Assembly (NCBI GenBank): GCA_963829845.1
Contig: CAWHKD010000014.1
Span: 1-64,000 of the forward strand
Direction of reading: 5' to 3'
Source: Gaiellasilicea sp963829845
GTDB taxonomy: Bacteria; Actinomycetota; Thermoleophilia; Gaiellales; Gaiellaceae
Length of the DNA: 64,000 bases
Under the pieces are notes generated by a model. It did not search any database. It was not told the origin of the DNA and was given only the letters and a program-made list of their open reading frames with translations. The translations under genes were made by a program, and so were the position numbers. Shown one piece after another: positions 1 through 8,036 of this stretch. Every line of letters begins with the position of its first letter. Position 1 is the first letter of the stretch.

Positions 1-902
1 CGCTCCTTCGCGACCCCGTAACGGAGGAGTGGGGCCAGCAGCGGGCTCCGGATTTGCCTGTACGCCTCCTTCTGGCAGCACGGGACCGCCAGGATCACGT
101 CCGCGTGCCAGCGAACCGCCTGCGCGAGCGCCTCGTCCGTGGCCGTGTCGCAGGCGTGGAGGCTGACAACGAGATCGACCTCCTCCTGCCTGTCGAAGCC
201 GCCGATGTCGCCTTGCTCGAAACGAAGCCCCGCCGCACCGGAGCGGGCCGCAAGCGATGAGCACGCTTCGATCACGTCGTCTTTCAGATCGAGCCCGACG
301 ATGTCGACCTCCCGGCCGCGCAAGGCGGTCAGGAGATGATGGACGGCGAACGTGAGGTAGGACTTGCCGCAGCCGAAGTCGACGACCCTGAGCGTCCCGT
401 CGGAGCGGAGCGCGGGAACGACGTCGTCCACAAGCTCCAGGAAGCGGTTGATCTGGCGGAACTTGTCGTAGCGACTCTTCCGCACCGCTCCCTCGGGCGT
501 CATCACGCCGAGCTCGACGAGAAATGGAACCGGGTCGCCCTCCTCGAGCAGATACTGCTTCCGTCGGTCGTGGCCGCGTGACGAGGACGCTCTGGTCGGC
601 GAACGCCTCAAGACGCTCTGGCCGAGAACCTGCCAGTCCGCAACCGCCGTCTGGAGCAAGCCCTGGCCGTAGTCCGCGAGCAGCAACCCCAGGCGTTGCC
701 GCGCATCGTCAGGCGCCAGATTCTCGTGCGTGACACGGTCGCTTTGCTGCGCCGCGAATTGGAACGCGATCTCACCCCGCAACTCGACCGGCTCGACCGT
801 CACCTTCCGCGGCAGCTCACCTGAACGAGGCTTCGAGAGGACGGCGCGGAGCAATTGGTCTTCCGAAAAGACGGCGTTCAGCAGGTCGTCGAGCGGCGTC
901 AT
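1..902 (-). CDS. Class I SAM-dependent methyltransferase (Methyltransf_32-like), C-terminus cut by window edge
   Basis: The reverse strand is open from the window edge to an ATG at 902. The protein has a roughly 130-residue N-terminal part (TPLDDLLNAVFSEDQLLRAV...), then HDRRKQYLLEEG and a Rossmann methyltransferase domain with the SAM-binding motif VVDFGCGKSYLTFAV, an acidic ribose-binding strand (VDIVGLDLK), a further strand (VDLVVSLHACDTATDEAL) and VPCCQKE. This layout is typical of Methyltransf_32-type proteins, several of which are annotated as RNA or protein methyltransferases; the substrate here is unknown. An in-frame ATG at 956 could extend the N-terminus into the upstream palindrome; GGGCGGGAG just before 902 is the closest thing to a ribosome site. 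It lies 60 nt downstream of the oxidoreductase gene on the same strand, so the two may be cotranscribed. The end of the protein is outside the window. Confidence 0.8.
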   Translation of the reverse strand, partial: MTPLDDLLNAVFSEDQLLRAVLSKPRSGELPRKVTVEPVELRGEIAFQFAAQQSDRVTHENLAPDDARQRLGLLLADYGQGLLQTAVADWQVLGQSVLRRSPTRASSSRGHDRRKQYLLEEGDPVPFLVELGVMTPEGAVRKSRYDKFRQINRFLELVDDVVPALRSDGTLRVVDFGCGKSYLTFAVHHLLTALRGREVDIVGLDLKDDVIEACSSLAARSGAAGLRFEQGDIGGFDRQEEVDLVVSLHACDTATDEALAQAVRWHADVILAVPCCQKEAYRQIRSPLLAPLLRYGVAKE

Positions 903-927
903 CTCCCGCCCATCTTGTCTGTTCAGG

Positions 928-958
928 CCATGTCCGAGGGACTGTCCCTGGGACATGG
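928..958. other. 31-bp near-perfect palindrome between two leftward genes
   Basis: CCATGTCC (928-935) pairs with GGACATGG (951-958), and AGGGA (937-941) pairs with TCCCT (945-949) around a CTG loop, giving a 13-bp stem interrupted only by a G/G mismatch. It begins 4 nt beyond the oxidoreductase stop codon in the direction of transcription. It could be a terminator or attenuator hairpin for that gene, or a dispersed palindromic repeat. There is no T-run after it. Confidence 0.6.
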
Positions 959-961
959 CGC

Positions 962-2335
962 TTACAGCCCCGCCGCCTCGAGCAGCTTCAGCCAGAGCTC
1001 GCTCCGGGTCGGGAACGTCGGAACCGCGTGCGCGAGCCGCTCCAGCGGCACCTCGCCGATGACGGCGATCGTCGCGGCATGCAGCATCTCGCCGACCTCG
1101 AAGCCCACGAACGTGGCGCCAGCAACCACGCCGCGAACCTGGTCGATCACGAGCCGTGACGTTCCCGTCGTGTTGCGGCCGACGAAGCTCGCACCTGCGG
1201 TTCCGCTCGTTTCCACGTCGACGGCGCGCACGACCATCCCGGCGCCCTCTGCCGAGCCGAGCGTGTGACCCACTGCCGCGACCTGAGGATCCGTGAAGAT
1301 GACGCGCGGCGAGAGCGGCCCGTCGGAGACCACAGACACGTTCTTCCCGAGGATCGCGTCCGCGGCGAGCCGTCCCTGATACTTGCCCATGTGGGTCAGC
1401 AGGGCGCGGCCGTTCGCGTCGCCGATCGCATAGAGCCAGTCGTGGCGTGGCGAGCGGAGGTTCGACCCGACCTCGATCGGCTTGCCCGCCTCGAGACCGA
1501 CGGTCTCGAGGCCGAGCTCGTTCGTGTTCACGCTGCGGCCGACGGCGACGAGGAGCTCCGCTCCCCGCGCGCTCGGCCCGCCCTCGAGCTCGACGACCAC
1601 CTCGTCTCCCTCGCGGGAGACGGCGACCGCCTTGCTGTCCGTCCGCACCTCGACACCGGCCTCGACGAGAGCGGCTCCGACCTCGGCCGACGCGAACGGC
1701 TCTTCGCGCACGATCACCCGGGGCGCGCCCTCCAGCAACACGACCCGCGTCCCGAGCGACGACCACGCCTGCGCCAGCTCGACACCGACGACGCCGCCGC
1801 CGAGTATGACGAGGCTTTCCGGAGGCTGCGTCGCCGTCGTCGCCTCCCGGTTACCCCACGGTCGCGCATCGGCAAGGCCAGGGATCGGCGGCATTGCAGG
1901 CCCGCTCCCGGTCGCGACGACGATCGCCTGGCGCGCCACGAGCACGTCCTCACCGACACGGACGCGCCGCTCGCCGTCCAGTCGCCCGTGGCCGCGGACG
2001 AGCGTCACGCCGCGTTGCTCGAGCCAGGGCAGCTGCGAGGAGTCGTCGCGATCGTGGATCACCTCGTCGCGGCGCGCGAGCACCGCGGCAGCGTCGAGCC
2101 CGTCGGCCTTCAGCCCCGGCACCCGCCGGACCTCGGCGAGCAGCTCGCCCGGACGCAGGAGCGACTTCGACGGCATGCAGGCGTAGTAGGAGCACTCGCC
2201 GCCGACGAGGTGTTGCTCGACGACCGCGACGTCGACGCCGGCTTCGCCCAGACGCCCGGCGATGACCTCGCCGGCAGGTCCGGCGCCGATCACGACGACG
2301 TCGAAGCTTCTTTCGGCCACGGCCGAGTCTGACAC
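962..2335 (-). CDS. FAD-dependent pyridine nucleotide-disulfide oxidoreductase (Lpd / mercuric reductase-like)
   Basis: A 457-residue flavoprotein of the dihydrolipoamide dehydrogenase/glutathione reductase superfamily. The N-terminal FAD motif is VVVIGAGPAGEVIAGRLGE. The redox-active cysteine pair sits in GGECSYYACMPSKSLLRP (C-x4-C), the spacing used by Lpd and mercuric reductases. A second Rossmann motif (VILGGGVVGVELAQAWSSLG) binds NAD(P)H, and AIGDANGRALLTHMGKYQGR is the second FAD contact. The C-terminal dimerisation domain ends in HAVPTFPTRSEL, which keeps the His and Glu of the catalytic dyad region. The GTG at 2335 is chosen because upstream in-frame codons run into the divergent flavin reductase. 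There is no 2-oxoacid dehydrogenase partner nearby, so it is probably a stand-alone disulfide or quinone reductase. The substrate cannot be read from sequence. Confidence 0.88.
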   Translation of the reverse strand: MSDSAVAERSFDVVVIGAGPAGEVIAGRLGEAGVDVAVVEQHLVGGECSYYACMPSKSLLRPGELLAEVRRVPGLKADGLDAAAVLARRDEVIHDRDDSSQLPWLEQRGVTLVRGHGRLDGERRVRVGEDVLVARQAIVVATGSGPAMPPIPGLADARPWGNREATTATQPPESLVILGGGVVGVELAQAWSSLGTRVVLLEGAPRVIVREEPFASAEVGAALVEAGVEVRTDSKAVAVSREGDEVVVELEGGPSARGAELLVAVGRSVNTNELGLETVGLEAGKPIEVGSNLRSPRHDWLYAIGDANGRALLTHMGKYQGRLAADAILGKNVSVVSDGPLSPRVIFTDPQVAAVGHTLGSAEGAGMVVRAVDVETSGTAGASFVGRNTTGTSRLVIDQVRGVVAGATFVGFEVGEMLHAATIAVIGEVPLERLAHAVPTFPTRSELWLKLLEAAGL

Positions 2336-2360
2336 ATCACGCGTGTGCGACCATCCGGGC

Positions 2361-2849
2361 GTGAGCGCGACCCTCGACGCACAGCGGCTGCGGCGGTTGA
2401 TGGCGAGCTGGGCGACCGGCGTCGCCGTCATCACCAGCCGTGACGACTCCGGCCACCGGGGCGCAACGACGAACGCGCTGACCTCGCTCTCGCTCGACCC
2501 GCTACTCGTGCTCGTCGCCCTTGATCACGCTTCGAACACCCTCGACGCGATCCGCAACTCCGGCCGCTTCTGCATCAACGTCCTCGCCGCGGGACAGGAC
2601 GAGCTCGCGCGGCGATTTGCGACGAAAGCCAGCGGCGAGGAGAAGCTCGCCGGCGTCCCGCACGAACTCGTCGACGGTGTCCCCGTTCTCCGCGGCGCGG
2701 TCGCCTGGCTCGCGTGCGAGCTCGACCGCGAACTCGTCGGCGGCGACCACACGATCCTGATCGGCCGGCCGCTCGAGGCCGGCGCGGACCCCGCCGCCCA
2801 GCCGCTGGTGTTCTACGGCGGCCGTTTCCACGCCGGCGCCTTCGACTGA
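2361..2849 (+). CDS. Flavin reductase family protein (FMN-binding split barrel)
   Basis: A 162-residue single-domain protein of the flavin reductase-like split-barrel family. Diagnostic stretches are MASWATGVAVITS, GATTNALTSLSLDPLLVLVAL, SGRFCINVLAAGQDELARRFA, and an end with VFYGGRFHAG. Family members use NAD(P)H to reduce FMN or FAD, often for a monooxygenase partner; no monooxygenase is adjacent. The GTG at 2361 gives the usual N-terminus length; the longer in-frame ATG at 2262 would lie inside the divergent oxidoreductase. Only 25 bp separate the two divergent starts, so their promoters must overlap, and the shared redox theme suggests joint expression. Confidence 0.88.
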   Translation: MSATLDAQRLRRLMASWATGVAVITSRDDSGHRGATTNALTSLSLDPLLVLVALDHASNTLDAIRNSGRFCINVLAAGQDELARRFATKASGEEKLAGVPHELVDGVPVLRGAVAWLACELDRELVGGDHTILIGRPLEAGADPAAQPLVFYGGRFHAGAFD

Positions 2850-2862
2850 TCGGACGTGGACT

Positions 2863-2879
2863 TCACCCGCCTCGGGTGA
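2863..2879. promoter_or_regulatory. Regulon operator, copy 1 (TCACCC-N5-GGGTGA)
   Basis: Perfectly symmetric arms TCACCC and GGGTGA around GCCTC. The right edge is 62 nt before the ATG at 2942. A -10-like TAGCCT at 2903 lies 23 nt downstream, which would place the palindrome over the -35 region. Confidence 0.75.
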
Positions 2880-2941
2880 GCAGGGGTCACCCGGAGGGCG
2901 CGTAGCCTCGCCGCGATCCTCGACGACTGGGAGGAATGGCA

Positions 2942-3370
2942 ATGGCTACGAGCGAGGACCGCTACGAAGCGAGCGGTGAGCGGCCGAGCGGCTGGACGGT
3001 CGGGTTCGTGCTCTTCGCTGCGGTGATGTTGATGATCATCGGCGCGTTCCAGGCAATCGCCGGGATCGCCGCGATCTTCGAGGACGATTTCTTCGTCGTC
3101 GGCCCCAACTACATCTACGACGTCGACGTGACCGTGTACGGCTGGATTCACCTCATTCTCGGCGTGATCATGTTCCTCGCCGGCTTGGGCGTGATGGCCG
3201 GCGCGGCGTGGGCGAGAGTCGTCGGGATCGGGTTGGCGTCGCTGAGCGCGATCGCCAACTTCTTCTTCATCCCGTACTACCCGCTCTGGTCGATCCTCGT
3301 GATCGCCCTCGATGTTGCAGTCATCTGGGCGCTGGCGGTGTACGGCCGCCGGGAGGCCGGATTGGCCTAG
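2942..3370 (+). CDS. Four-helix membrane protein, DUF7144-like
   Basis: A 142-residue integral membrane protein with four predicted helices: GFVLFAAVMLMIIGAFQAIAG, a second after YGWIHLILGVIMFLAG, a third in VVGIGLASLSAIANFFFI, and a fourth in WSILVIALDVAVIWALAVYG. The pattern AIFEDDFFVVG...YGWIHLILGVIMF recurs in the paralog at 58272-58688 (ALFEDEYFVV...WGWVMIIWGVLL). The family is common in actinobacteria and has no known function. The ATG at 2942 is preferred over 2936 because GGGAGG at 2929-2934 is 7 nt from it. It is preceded by operator copy 1. Confidence 0.8.
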   Translation: MATSEDRYEASGERPSGWTVGFVLFAAVMLMIIGAFQAIAGIAAIFEDDFFVVGPNYIYDVDVTVYGWIHLILGVIMFLAGLGVMAGAAWARVVGIGLASLSAIANFFFIPYYPLWSILVIALDVAVIWALAVYGRREAGLA

Positions 3371-3443
3371 CACCCGCGTCTCTGGTCGGGTGGGCGGTTC
3401 CTTCACGGAGCCGACCACCCGGTCGGCACGACCGAGCACCCTT

Positions 3444-3460
3444 TCACCCTGCCGGGGTGA
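3444..3460. promoter_or_regulatory. Regulon operator, copy 2 (TCACCC-N5-GGGTGA)
   Basis: Perfectly symmetric arms around TGCCG, 54 nt before the likely start of the three-gene rightward operon at 3515-5261. A possible -10 (CAGTGT, 3484) lies 23 nt beyond the palindrome. Confidence 0.75.
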
Positions 3461-3514
3461 CGCCGCTTCACTCCCCGGCCGTGCAGTGTCCAGCCAACGC
3501 CGCGAGGGAATGAG

Positions 3515-3760
3515 CTGACGACCGAACGCTACGAGATCCGGATCAAAGGTCGAGTGAGCGAAGAGACCGCCTTCGCCTTCGATGGCCTGAGCGTCGACGT
3601 CCGCCCCGTCGAGACCGTTCTGCACGGGGACATCACCGACCAGGCGGCGCTTCACGGCATCCTCGACCGCGTCGCCGACCTCGGTCTCGAGCTGATCGAG
3701 GTCCGTCGCCTTCCGGACGCCCCGGCTGACCCGCGGGCGGCATCGGGGACGCCGCGATGA
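3515..3760 (+). CDS. Small conserved hypothetical protein, probable CTG start
   Basis: An 81-residue soluble protein. The frame is certain from TERYEIRIKGRV, TVLHGDITDQAALHGILDRV and LGLELIEVRRLP. The only standard in-frame start is a GTG at 3554, which would remove the first beta-strand. CTG at 3515 restores it and has GAGGGA at 3504-3509 five nt upstream, so I favour CTG; this needs experimental or comparative support. The TGA overlaps the ATG of the next membrane protein (ATGA, 3757-3760), so the two are translationally coupled. I recognise the 'TVL.G...DQAALHG.L' pattern from short actinobacterial proteins but know no function. Confidence 0.6.
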   Translation: MTTERYEIRIKGRVSEETAFAFDGLSVDVRPVETVLHGDITDQAALHGILDRVADLGLELIEVRRLPDAPADPRAASGTPR

Positions 3761-4887
3761 GCGCCCGAATGCGCATGATCCTCGCCCGAGTGCTCGTCGT
3801 CCTGGCAGCGCTGATCGCGGCGCTGAGCCTGCTTGCGGGCTTCATCCGCTACCAAGCGCTCGACAACGAGACCTTCAGCGACTCAGCCGCGGAGCTGATC
3901 GCCGACCCGACGATCCGCGACCAGATCGCGCTGACGCTCGTCGAGGCGCTCTATGCGAACGTCGATGTCCAGGCCGCGCTCGAGGAACGCCTGCCCACGG
4001 ACCAGCAGGGCCTCGCCGGACCGATTGCGGCCGTCGCCCGAGAGCTCGCCGACCGGGCCGCGATCCGCGTCCTCGAGCGCCCGCGGGCGCAGGAGCTCTG
4101 GGTTCGGTCGCTGTCGACGACACACGAGCAGCTGCTGCGCGTGCTCGACGATGATTTGACGCACGTCCAGACCGAGGGCGGCTTCGTCGTCCTGAACCTG
4201 AGGCCGCTCGTGGTCCAGCTCGGCGACCGCGTCGCGATCTTCGGCCGCGTCGCCGAGAAGCTCCCCCCGGATACGGGGCGGATCCAGATCATGGAGGCCA
4301 ACCAGCTCGAGGCTGTACAGGACGCGACGGACTGGCTGCAGATCCTCGGGCGCTTCCTCTGGCTCGTGCCGATCGCGCTCGCCGCGCTCGCGGTCTGGCT
4401 CGCGGGCGACAGGAAGCGATCGATCGTCCGAATGATCGCCATCGGCGCGATCGCCGCCGGCATGCTCGTCCTCGTCGCCCGCAGTGTCGCCGGGAACTAC
4501 GTCGTCGACAACCTCGTACAGACGGAGTCGGTGCGACCGGCGGCGGCCGACACGTGGGAGATCCTGACCGCGCTCCTCCGCGACGGTGGCCGGACACTCG
4601 TCGGGGTCGGACTCGTGCTCCTGCTCGGCGTCTGGCTCGTAGGCCCCGGGGCGAGGGCGACGGCCGTCCGCAGGCGCATGGCGCCGTGGCTCGAGCGGCC
4701 CGAGATCGCGTACGGGGCGGCGGCGCTCCTGCTGGCGCTCCTCGTGTGGTGGGGCCCGACGGCGCAGACGCAGCGGTGGCAGGTGGTGCTTCTCTTCGCA
4801 GTGCTGCTCGGCCTCGGCGTCGCCGCGCTCACCCGGGCGGCGAGGGCAGACGAAACGCCGACCGACGTTACACCCCCGGCCGCGTGA
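3757..4887 (+). CDS. Multi-pass membrane protein of unknown function
   Basis: A 376-residue protein with an N-terminal helix (ARVLVVLAALIAALSLLAGFI), a roughly 170-residue probably extracytoplasmic helical domain (DNETFSDSAAELIADPTIRDQIALTLVEALYANV and onward), then helices in FLWLVPIALAALAVWLAG, IAIGAIAAGMLVLVA, LVGVGLVLLLGVWLVG, GAAALLLALLVWW and VVLLFAVLLGLGVAAL. The architecture is frequent in actinobacteria; no enzymatic motif is visible. Its ATG overlaps the stop of the upstream small gene, and its TGA overlaps the GTG of the SHOCT protein, so the three form a tight operon under operator copy 2. An envelope role is inferred only from context. Confidence 0.75.
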   Translation: MSARMRMILARVLVVLAALIAALSLLAGFIRYQALDNETFSDSAAELIADPTIRDQIALTLVEALYANVDVQAALEERLPTDQQGLAGPIAAVARELADRAAIRVLERPRAQELWVRSLSTTHEQLLRVLDDDLTHVQTEGGFVVLNLRPLVVQLGDRVAIFGRVAEKLPPDTGRIQIMEANQLEAVQDATDWLQILGRFLWLVPIALAALAVWLAGDRKRSIVRMIAIGAIAAGMLVLVARSVAGNYVVDNLVQTESVRPAAADTWEILTALLRDGGRTLVGVGLVLLLGVWLVGPGARATAVRRRMAPWLERPEIAYGAAALLLALLVWWGPTAQTQRWQVVLLFAVLLGLGVAALTRAARADETPTDVTPPAA

Positions 4888-5261
4888 CCCAGATGCTGCT
4901 CGCGACGACGTTCTGGGAGACGTTCTTCCTGATCCTGATCTTCCTTCCGCTCGCGCTGATCTGGGCGGGTGCCCTCTTCGACGTCTTCCGGCGGGACGAC
5001 CTCCACGGCGTCTCCAAGGCGCTCTGGGTGGCCGCAATCTTCCTCCTGCCGTTCTTCGGGACGCTGATCTATCTGATCGCTCGCCCCACCGGCGTGACTC
5101 CCGAGGAGCGGGACTTGATCGACCAGGCCAAGCGAGTCGCCGCTGCGCCGACGCCCGAGGCCCGCGCGTTTCAGCTCCAGGCGCTCGCCGACCTCCACGA
5201 CCGCGGCAAGCTCACCGACGAGGAGTTCGCGGCCGAGAAAGCACGCGTGCTCGGAGCCTGA
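4884..5261 (+). CDS. PLDc_N + SHOCT domain membrane protein
   Basis: A 125-residue protein. Residues about 8-65 form two helices with the PLDc_N-type signature ALFDVFRRDDLHGVSKALW and FGTLIYLIARP. The last 30 residues (LQALADLHDRGKLTDEEFAAEKARVLG) are a SHOCT motif, a short helical module seen at the ends of many bacterial membrane proteins. GTG at 4884 overlaps the upstream TGA; an ATG at 4893 is possible. Shorter PLDc_N relatives lacking SHOCT are at 11548 and 16615, and SHOCT-type tails occur at 10792 and 57205. Function is unknown; cardiolipin-synthase activity is not expected because only the N-terminal membrane part is present. Confidence 0.85.
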   Translation: MTQMLLATTFWETFFLILIFLPLALIWAGALFDVFRRDDLHGVSKALWVAAIFLLPFFGTLIYLIARPTGVTPEERDLIDQAKRVAAAPTPEARAFQLQALADLHDRGKLTDEEFAAEKARVLGA

Positions 5262-5274
5262 CGGCCCGGGTCAG
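5258..5274. terminator. Possible bidirectional terminator between convergent genes
   Basis: CTGAC (5258-5262) and GTCAG (5270-5274) form a small hairpin that contains both stop codons of the convergent SHOCT and histidine kinase genes. The stem is short and there is no U-tract. Confidence 0.35.
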
Positions 5275-7088
5275 ACGGGTATCTGACCGGCCACACAGGT
5301 GCCACGCCCGGTGCTCGAGTCGATCCGGATCGACCCGCCGACGGCCGAGAGCCGGTCGGCCAGGTTCGAGAGGCCCGTGCCGGACTCGACGCGGGACGGC
5401 TCGAACCCCTGTCCGTCGTCGTCAACGCGGAACCGGAGCTCGCCGCCGCCGTCGAACAGCAAGACGCTGGCGGAGGCCCCCGGCCCCGCGTGCTTGGCGA
5501 CGTTCTGGAGCGCCTCCAGGCAGCAGAAGTAGACGGCCAGCTCGACCTCTGAGGAATGTCGGCGCAGACCCTCACCGGTCACGCTGATCGGGATCGCTGC
5601 GCTCTGCACTGCCGAGCGCAGCGCGGAGGCGAGGCCGTGCTGCGCGAGCACGTGCGGGTAGATCCCGCGCGCGATGCTCTGCAGCTCGTCGAGCGCCTCG
5701 TCGAGCTCGCGCTCGAGCTGCTCGACGATCGGTTGCTCCGCGGGCTGCAGCTGCTCGCCCGCGAGGCTGAGATGCACGCGGAGCGCGACGAGCCGCTGCT
5801 GGGCGGTGTCGTGCAGATCGCGGCCGATCCGGCGCCGCTCGGCGTCGGCGGCGGCGAGAGCGCGCGCCTGGGACGCGCGCAGCTCGCCCTCGAGTCGCCC
5901 AGTCTCGACGGCGAGCAGCGTCGCCGAGGCCGCGGCTTCGACGAGCTCCGGGTTCTCGGCGAGGGCGTCGTCGGTGTCGAGCGCCGCCACGGGGAGGCCG
6001 TCGCGGCGGATTTCCGTCCATCGCCGGCCGGAACCCTCGGGGGTACGCACGAGGTAGCCGCCGGCCGTGTCACGGAAGTGTCCGGCGGCGGGATCCCAGT
6101 AGCCGAGCCGAAGCGACGGGTCGTCGAGCGCGTCGATCACGATCGTGTGCCAGCCCTCGGGTGTGGGCCGGTTGGCGAGCTCGCTCAGGAGCCGGCGGAA
6201 CGCCTGGCCGGCGAAGAGATCGGCCTGCAGGAGCGCGATCGCGAAGCCGAGCGGGAACACGATCCACATCCCGACGAGCAGCCACGAGAGCGCGTCGTAC
6301 GTCCCCGCACCCACCCCGATCACGAGCACGGAGAAGTAGAAGACGAAGAGTGACGGCACGAGAAGCAGCGAGGTCGCAGCGATCGGGATGAGCGTTCGCC
6401 GCTGCGGCCGTGTCGCGGCCCGGAACCGCCGAATCCAAACGGCGGCGACACCGGCGACGACGGCGAGCCCGATGTAGGTGACGAACCTCGACACCGCCTC
6501 GAGCAGCTGCGATTCGGAGCCGACCTGGAACGGATTGCCCGGGCAGGCGTCGAGACATTGCGCAAGCGGCGCCTCGCCGACGAGCGTCGGAGAGAGGAGC
6601 AGCGACGCACCGAAGAAGAGCGCCAGAACGAAGACCAGCGTTGCGAGCAACCGGCGGTCGGAGGCATGTTGCAGCCGGCCGGTGGAGAAGGCGAGGCAGA
6701 GGTACAGGCTCATCGCGATCAGCGGTGCGAGGCCGACGACGCCGAGGCTGTAGACGAGCGGGAGATCAGACCCTTGCCACGAGATCGGCCAGGACATGTA
6801 CCCGAGTGCGACAAGCAGCGGCCCGAGCCGGCTGGCGGGCCGGCGCTGCCACCAGAAGAGCCCGACGAGAACCGGCGCGACGACCAGATAGGTCCAGTAG
6901 GCGCTCGCTCCCCGTGGATGGACGAGGTGTTCGCTGGTCACTCCGAGCAGGAACGACGAGACGGCCACGGGCGGGAGCGCGACGACGGCTATCTGGCGCG
7001 CGTTCGCAACGATCCACGCGCGCGCCGAGCGGACGCGCGCCCCTTCGACATCCGCTGGAGCGGCGTAGGCTTCCGGGCTCGTGACCAC
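5271..7088 (-). CDS. NarL-type membrane sensor histidine kinase
   Basis: A 605-residue kinase. The N-terminal half holds seven or eight hydrophobic helices (for example IAVVALPPVAVSSFLLGV, FVLALFFGASLLLSPTL, LLLVPSLFVFYFSVLVIGVG). A GAF-like or linker segment follows, then HisKA_3 with the phospho-acceptor in AERRRIGRDLHDTAQQRLVAL and HATPase_c with EALQNVAKHAG, VDDDGQGFEP and GTGLSNLADRLSAVGG. No extracytoplasmic sensor domain is evident, so the signal is probably perceived in the membrane. The GTG at 7088 is the plausible start because upstream sequence is low-complexity shadow of the regulator region. It is divergent from the response regulator at 7200, the normal arrangement for a cognate pair. 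Confidence 0.88.
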   Translation of the reverse strand: MVTSPEAYAAPADVEGARVRSARAWIVANARQIAVVALPPVAVSSFLLGVTSEHLVHPRGASAYWTYLVVAPVLVGLFWWQRRPASRLGPLLVALGYMSWPISWQGSDLPLVYSLGVVGLAPLIAMSLYLCLAFSTGRLQHASDRRLLATLVFVLALFFGASLLLSPTLVGEAPLAQCLDACPGNPFQVGSESQLLEAVSRFVTYIGLAVVAGVAAVWIRRFRAATRPQRRTLIPIAATSLLLVPSLFVFYFSVLVIGVGAGTYDALSWLLVGMWIVFPLGFAIALLQADLFAGQAFRRLLSELANRPTPEGWHTIVIDALDDPSLRLGYWDPAAGHFRDTAGGYLVRTPEGSGRRWTEIRRDGLPVAALDTDDALAENPELVEAAASATLLAVETGRLEGELRASQARALAAADAERRRIGRDLHDTAQQRLVALRVHLSLAGEQLQPAEQPIVEQLERELDEALDELQSIARGIYPHVLAQHGLASALRSAVQSAAIPISVTGEGLRRHSSEVELAVYFCCLEALQNVAKHAGPGASASVLLFDGGGELRFRVDDDGQGFEPSRVESGTGLSNLADRLSAVGGSIRIDSSTGRGTCVAGQIPV

Positions 7089-7157
7089 GGCTTGAGTCTG
7101 GCGACTGCCCAGGATTTCCGCAAACCGCCGCCCTGCAGCTGGTGTCGATCTGGTTAA

Positions 7158-7176
7158 CGACGACCGCACGTCGTCG
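7158..7176. promoter_or_regulatory. CGACGAC-N5-GTCGTCG palindrome between kinase and regulator
   Basis: Perfect 7-bp arms with a 5-nt spacer, 23 nt before the response regulator ATG at 7200. The geometry matches the regulon operators but the arm sequence differs. TAGATT at 7187 could be the -10, so the palindrome would cover the -35 zone. An autoregulatory site for the two-component system is an inference. Confidence 0.5.
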
Positions 7177-7199
7177 GGACGCGGGTAGATTCTCGTGCG

Positions 7200-7886
7200 A
7201 TGAGCGACCAGCTGACAATCGCGCTCGCCGACGACTCCTACCTGATGCGGGAGGCCATCGGCCAAGTACTGAGCGGGCTGGACGGGATCGCCGTCGCGGC
7301 GGTCTGCAGCGACGGCGACTCGCTGCTCGAAGCGGTCGACCGCGAGGCACCGGACGTCGTCATCACGGACCTGCGGATGCCGCCGGCCGGGGACGGCGAG
7401 GGGATCAGGATCGCGCACCGGCTCCGCGAGACGCACTCGGAGATCGGCGTGATCGTGCTCAGCCAGTTCGCCGAGCCGCTCCATGGCGCCGCCCTGATGG
7501 CGAACGGCGCCGAAGGCCGCGCGTACCTGCTCAAGGACCGCGTCCATGACAGCGAGGAGCTCCGGACGGCGATCGAGATCGTCGCCCGCGGCGGTTCGAT
7601 CATCGATCCCCGCATGCTGGAGCTCCTGCTCAGCGCTCAGGGACGTCGTCGCGACTCGCCGCTGAACGAGCTGACACCGCGCGAGCGGGACGTGCTCGCA
7701 GGCATGGCGCAGGGCAAGAGCAATGCCGCGATCGCACAGAGCCTCGTCGTGACGACGCGGGCCGTTGAGAAGCACGTCGGTTCGATCTTTCTCAAGCTCG
7801 GACTGCCCGACGAAGCGGTCGTCAGCAGGCGTGTTTCGGCCGTTCTGCTCTACCTCGCCGAGGCTCCGACCGACAGCCGCAGCTGA
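7200..7886 (+). CDS. NarL/FixJ-family response regulator
   Basis: A 228-residue regulator. The receiver domain (about 1-125) has acidic residues D11-D12, phospho-acceptor D57 in VVITDLRMPP, the switch region VIVLSQF and the conserved lysine in AYLLKDRV. A LuxR/GerE helix-turn-helix occupies about 155-215 (ELTPRERDVLAGMAQGKSNAAIAQSLVVTTRAVEKHVGSIFLKLGL). It is divergent from the membrane kinase at 5271-7088, which is its likely partner. A 19-bp palindrome sits in its promoter. It is one of four LuxR-HTH proteins in the first 17 kb and so a candidate binder of one of the two palindrome classes. Confidence 0.93.
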   Translation: MSDQLTIALADDSYLMREAIGQVLSGLDGIAVAAVCSDGDSLLEAVDREAPDVVITDLRMPPAGDGEGIRIAHRLRETHSEIGVIVLSQFAEPLHGAALMANGAEGRAYLLKDRVHDSEELRTAIEIVARGGSIIDPRMLELLLSAQGRRRDSPLNELTPRERDVLAGMAQGKSNAAIAQSLVVTTRAVEKHVGSIFLKLGLPDEAVVSRRVSAVLLYLAEAPTDSRS

Positions 7887-7921
7887 GAGCGGCAGTGGTG
7901 CGCCCCCGGCTCGGGCCATCG

Positions 7922-7950
7922 TGCCTGCACGTAGACGGAATGCCTGCACG
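7922..7950 (+). repeat. Direct repeat TGCCTGCACG x2
   Basis: Two identical decamers at 7922-7931 and 7941-7950, 19 nt apart (about two helical turns), about 90 nt upstream of the first LAL regulator. This spacing suits paired activator half-sites on one face of DNA; the role is inferred. Confidence 0.45.
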
Positions 7951-8036
7951 CCCCCTTGGGATTTGGCGACGTGACATGACAGACTCGAAGCCAGCCGGAC
8001 TCCTACCGGCCGTCCAAGCCGAGACCCTGGTGGACG

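Noticed and set aside
928..958. DosR/DevR-like box (GGGACTGTCCC core)
   Set aside because: The DosR consensus has a longer AT-rich centre and flanks; the match is limited to the GGGAC/GTCCC arms and the site lies between genes on the same strand, after a stop codon.
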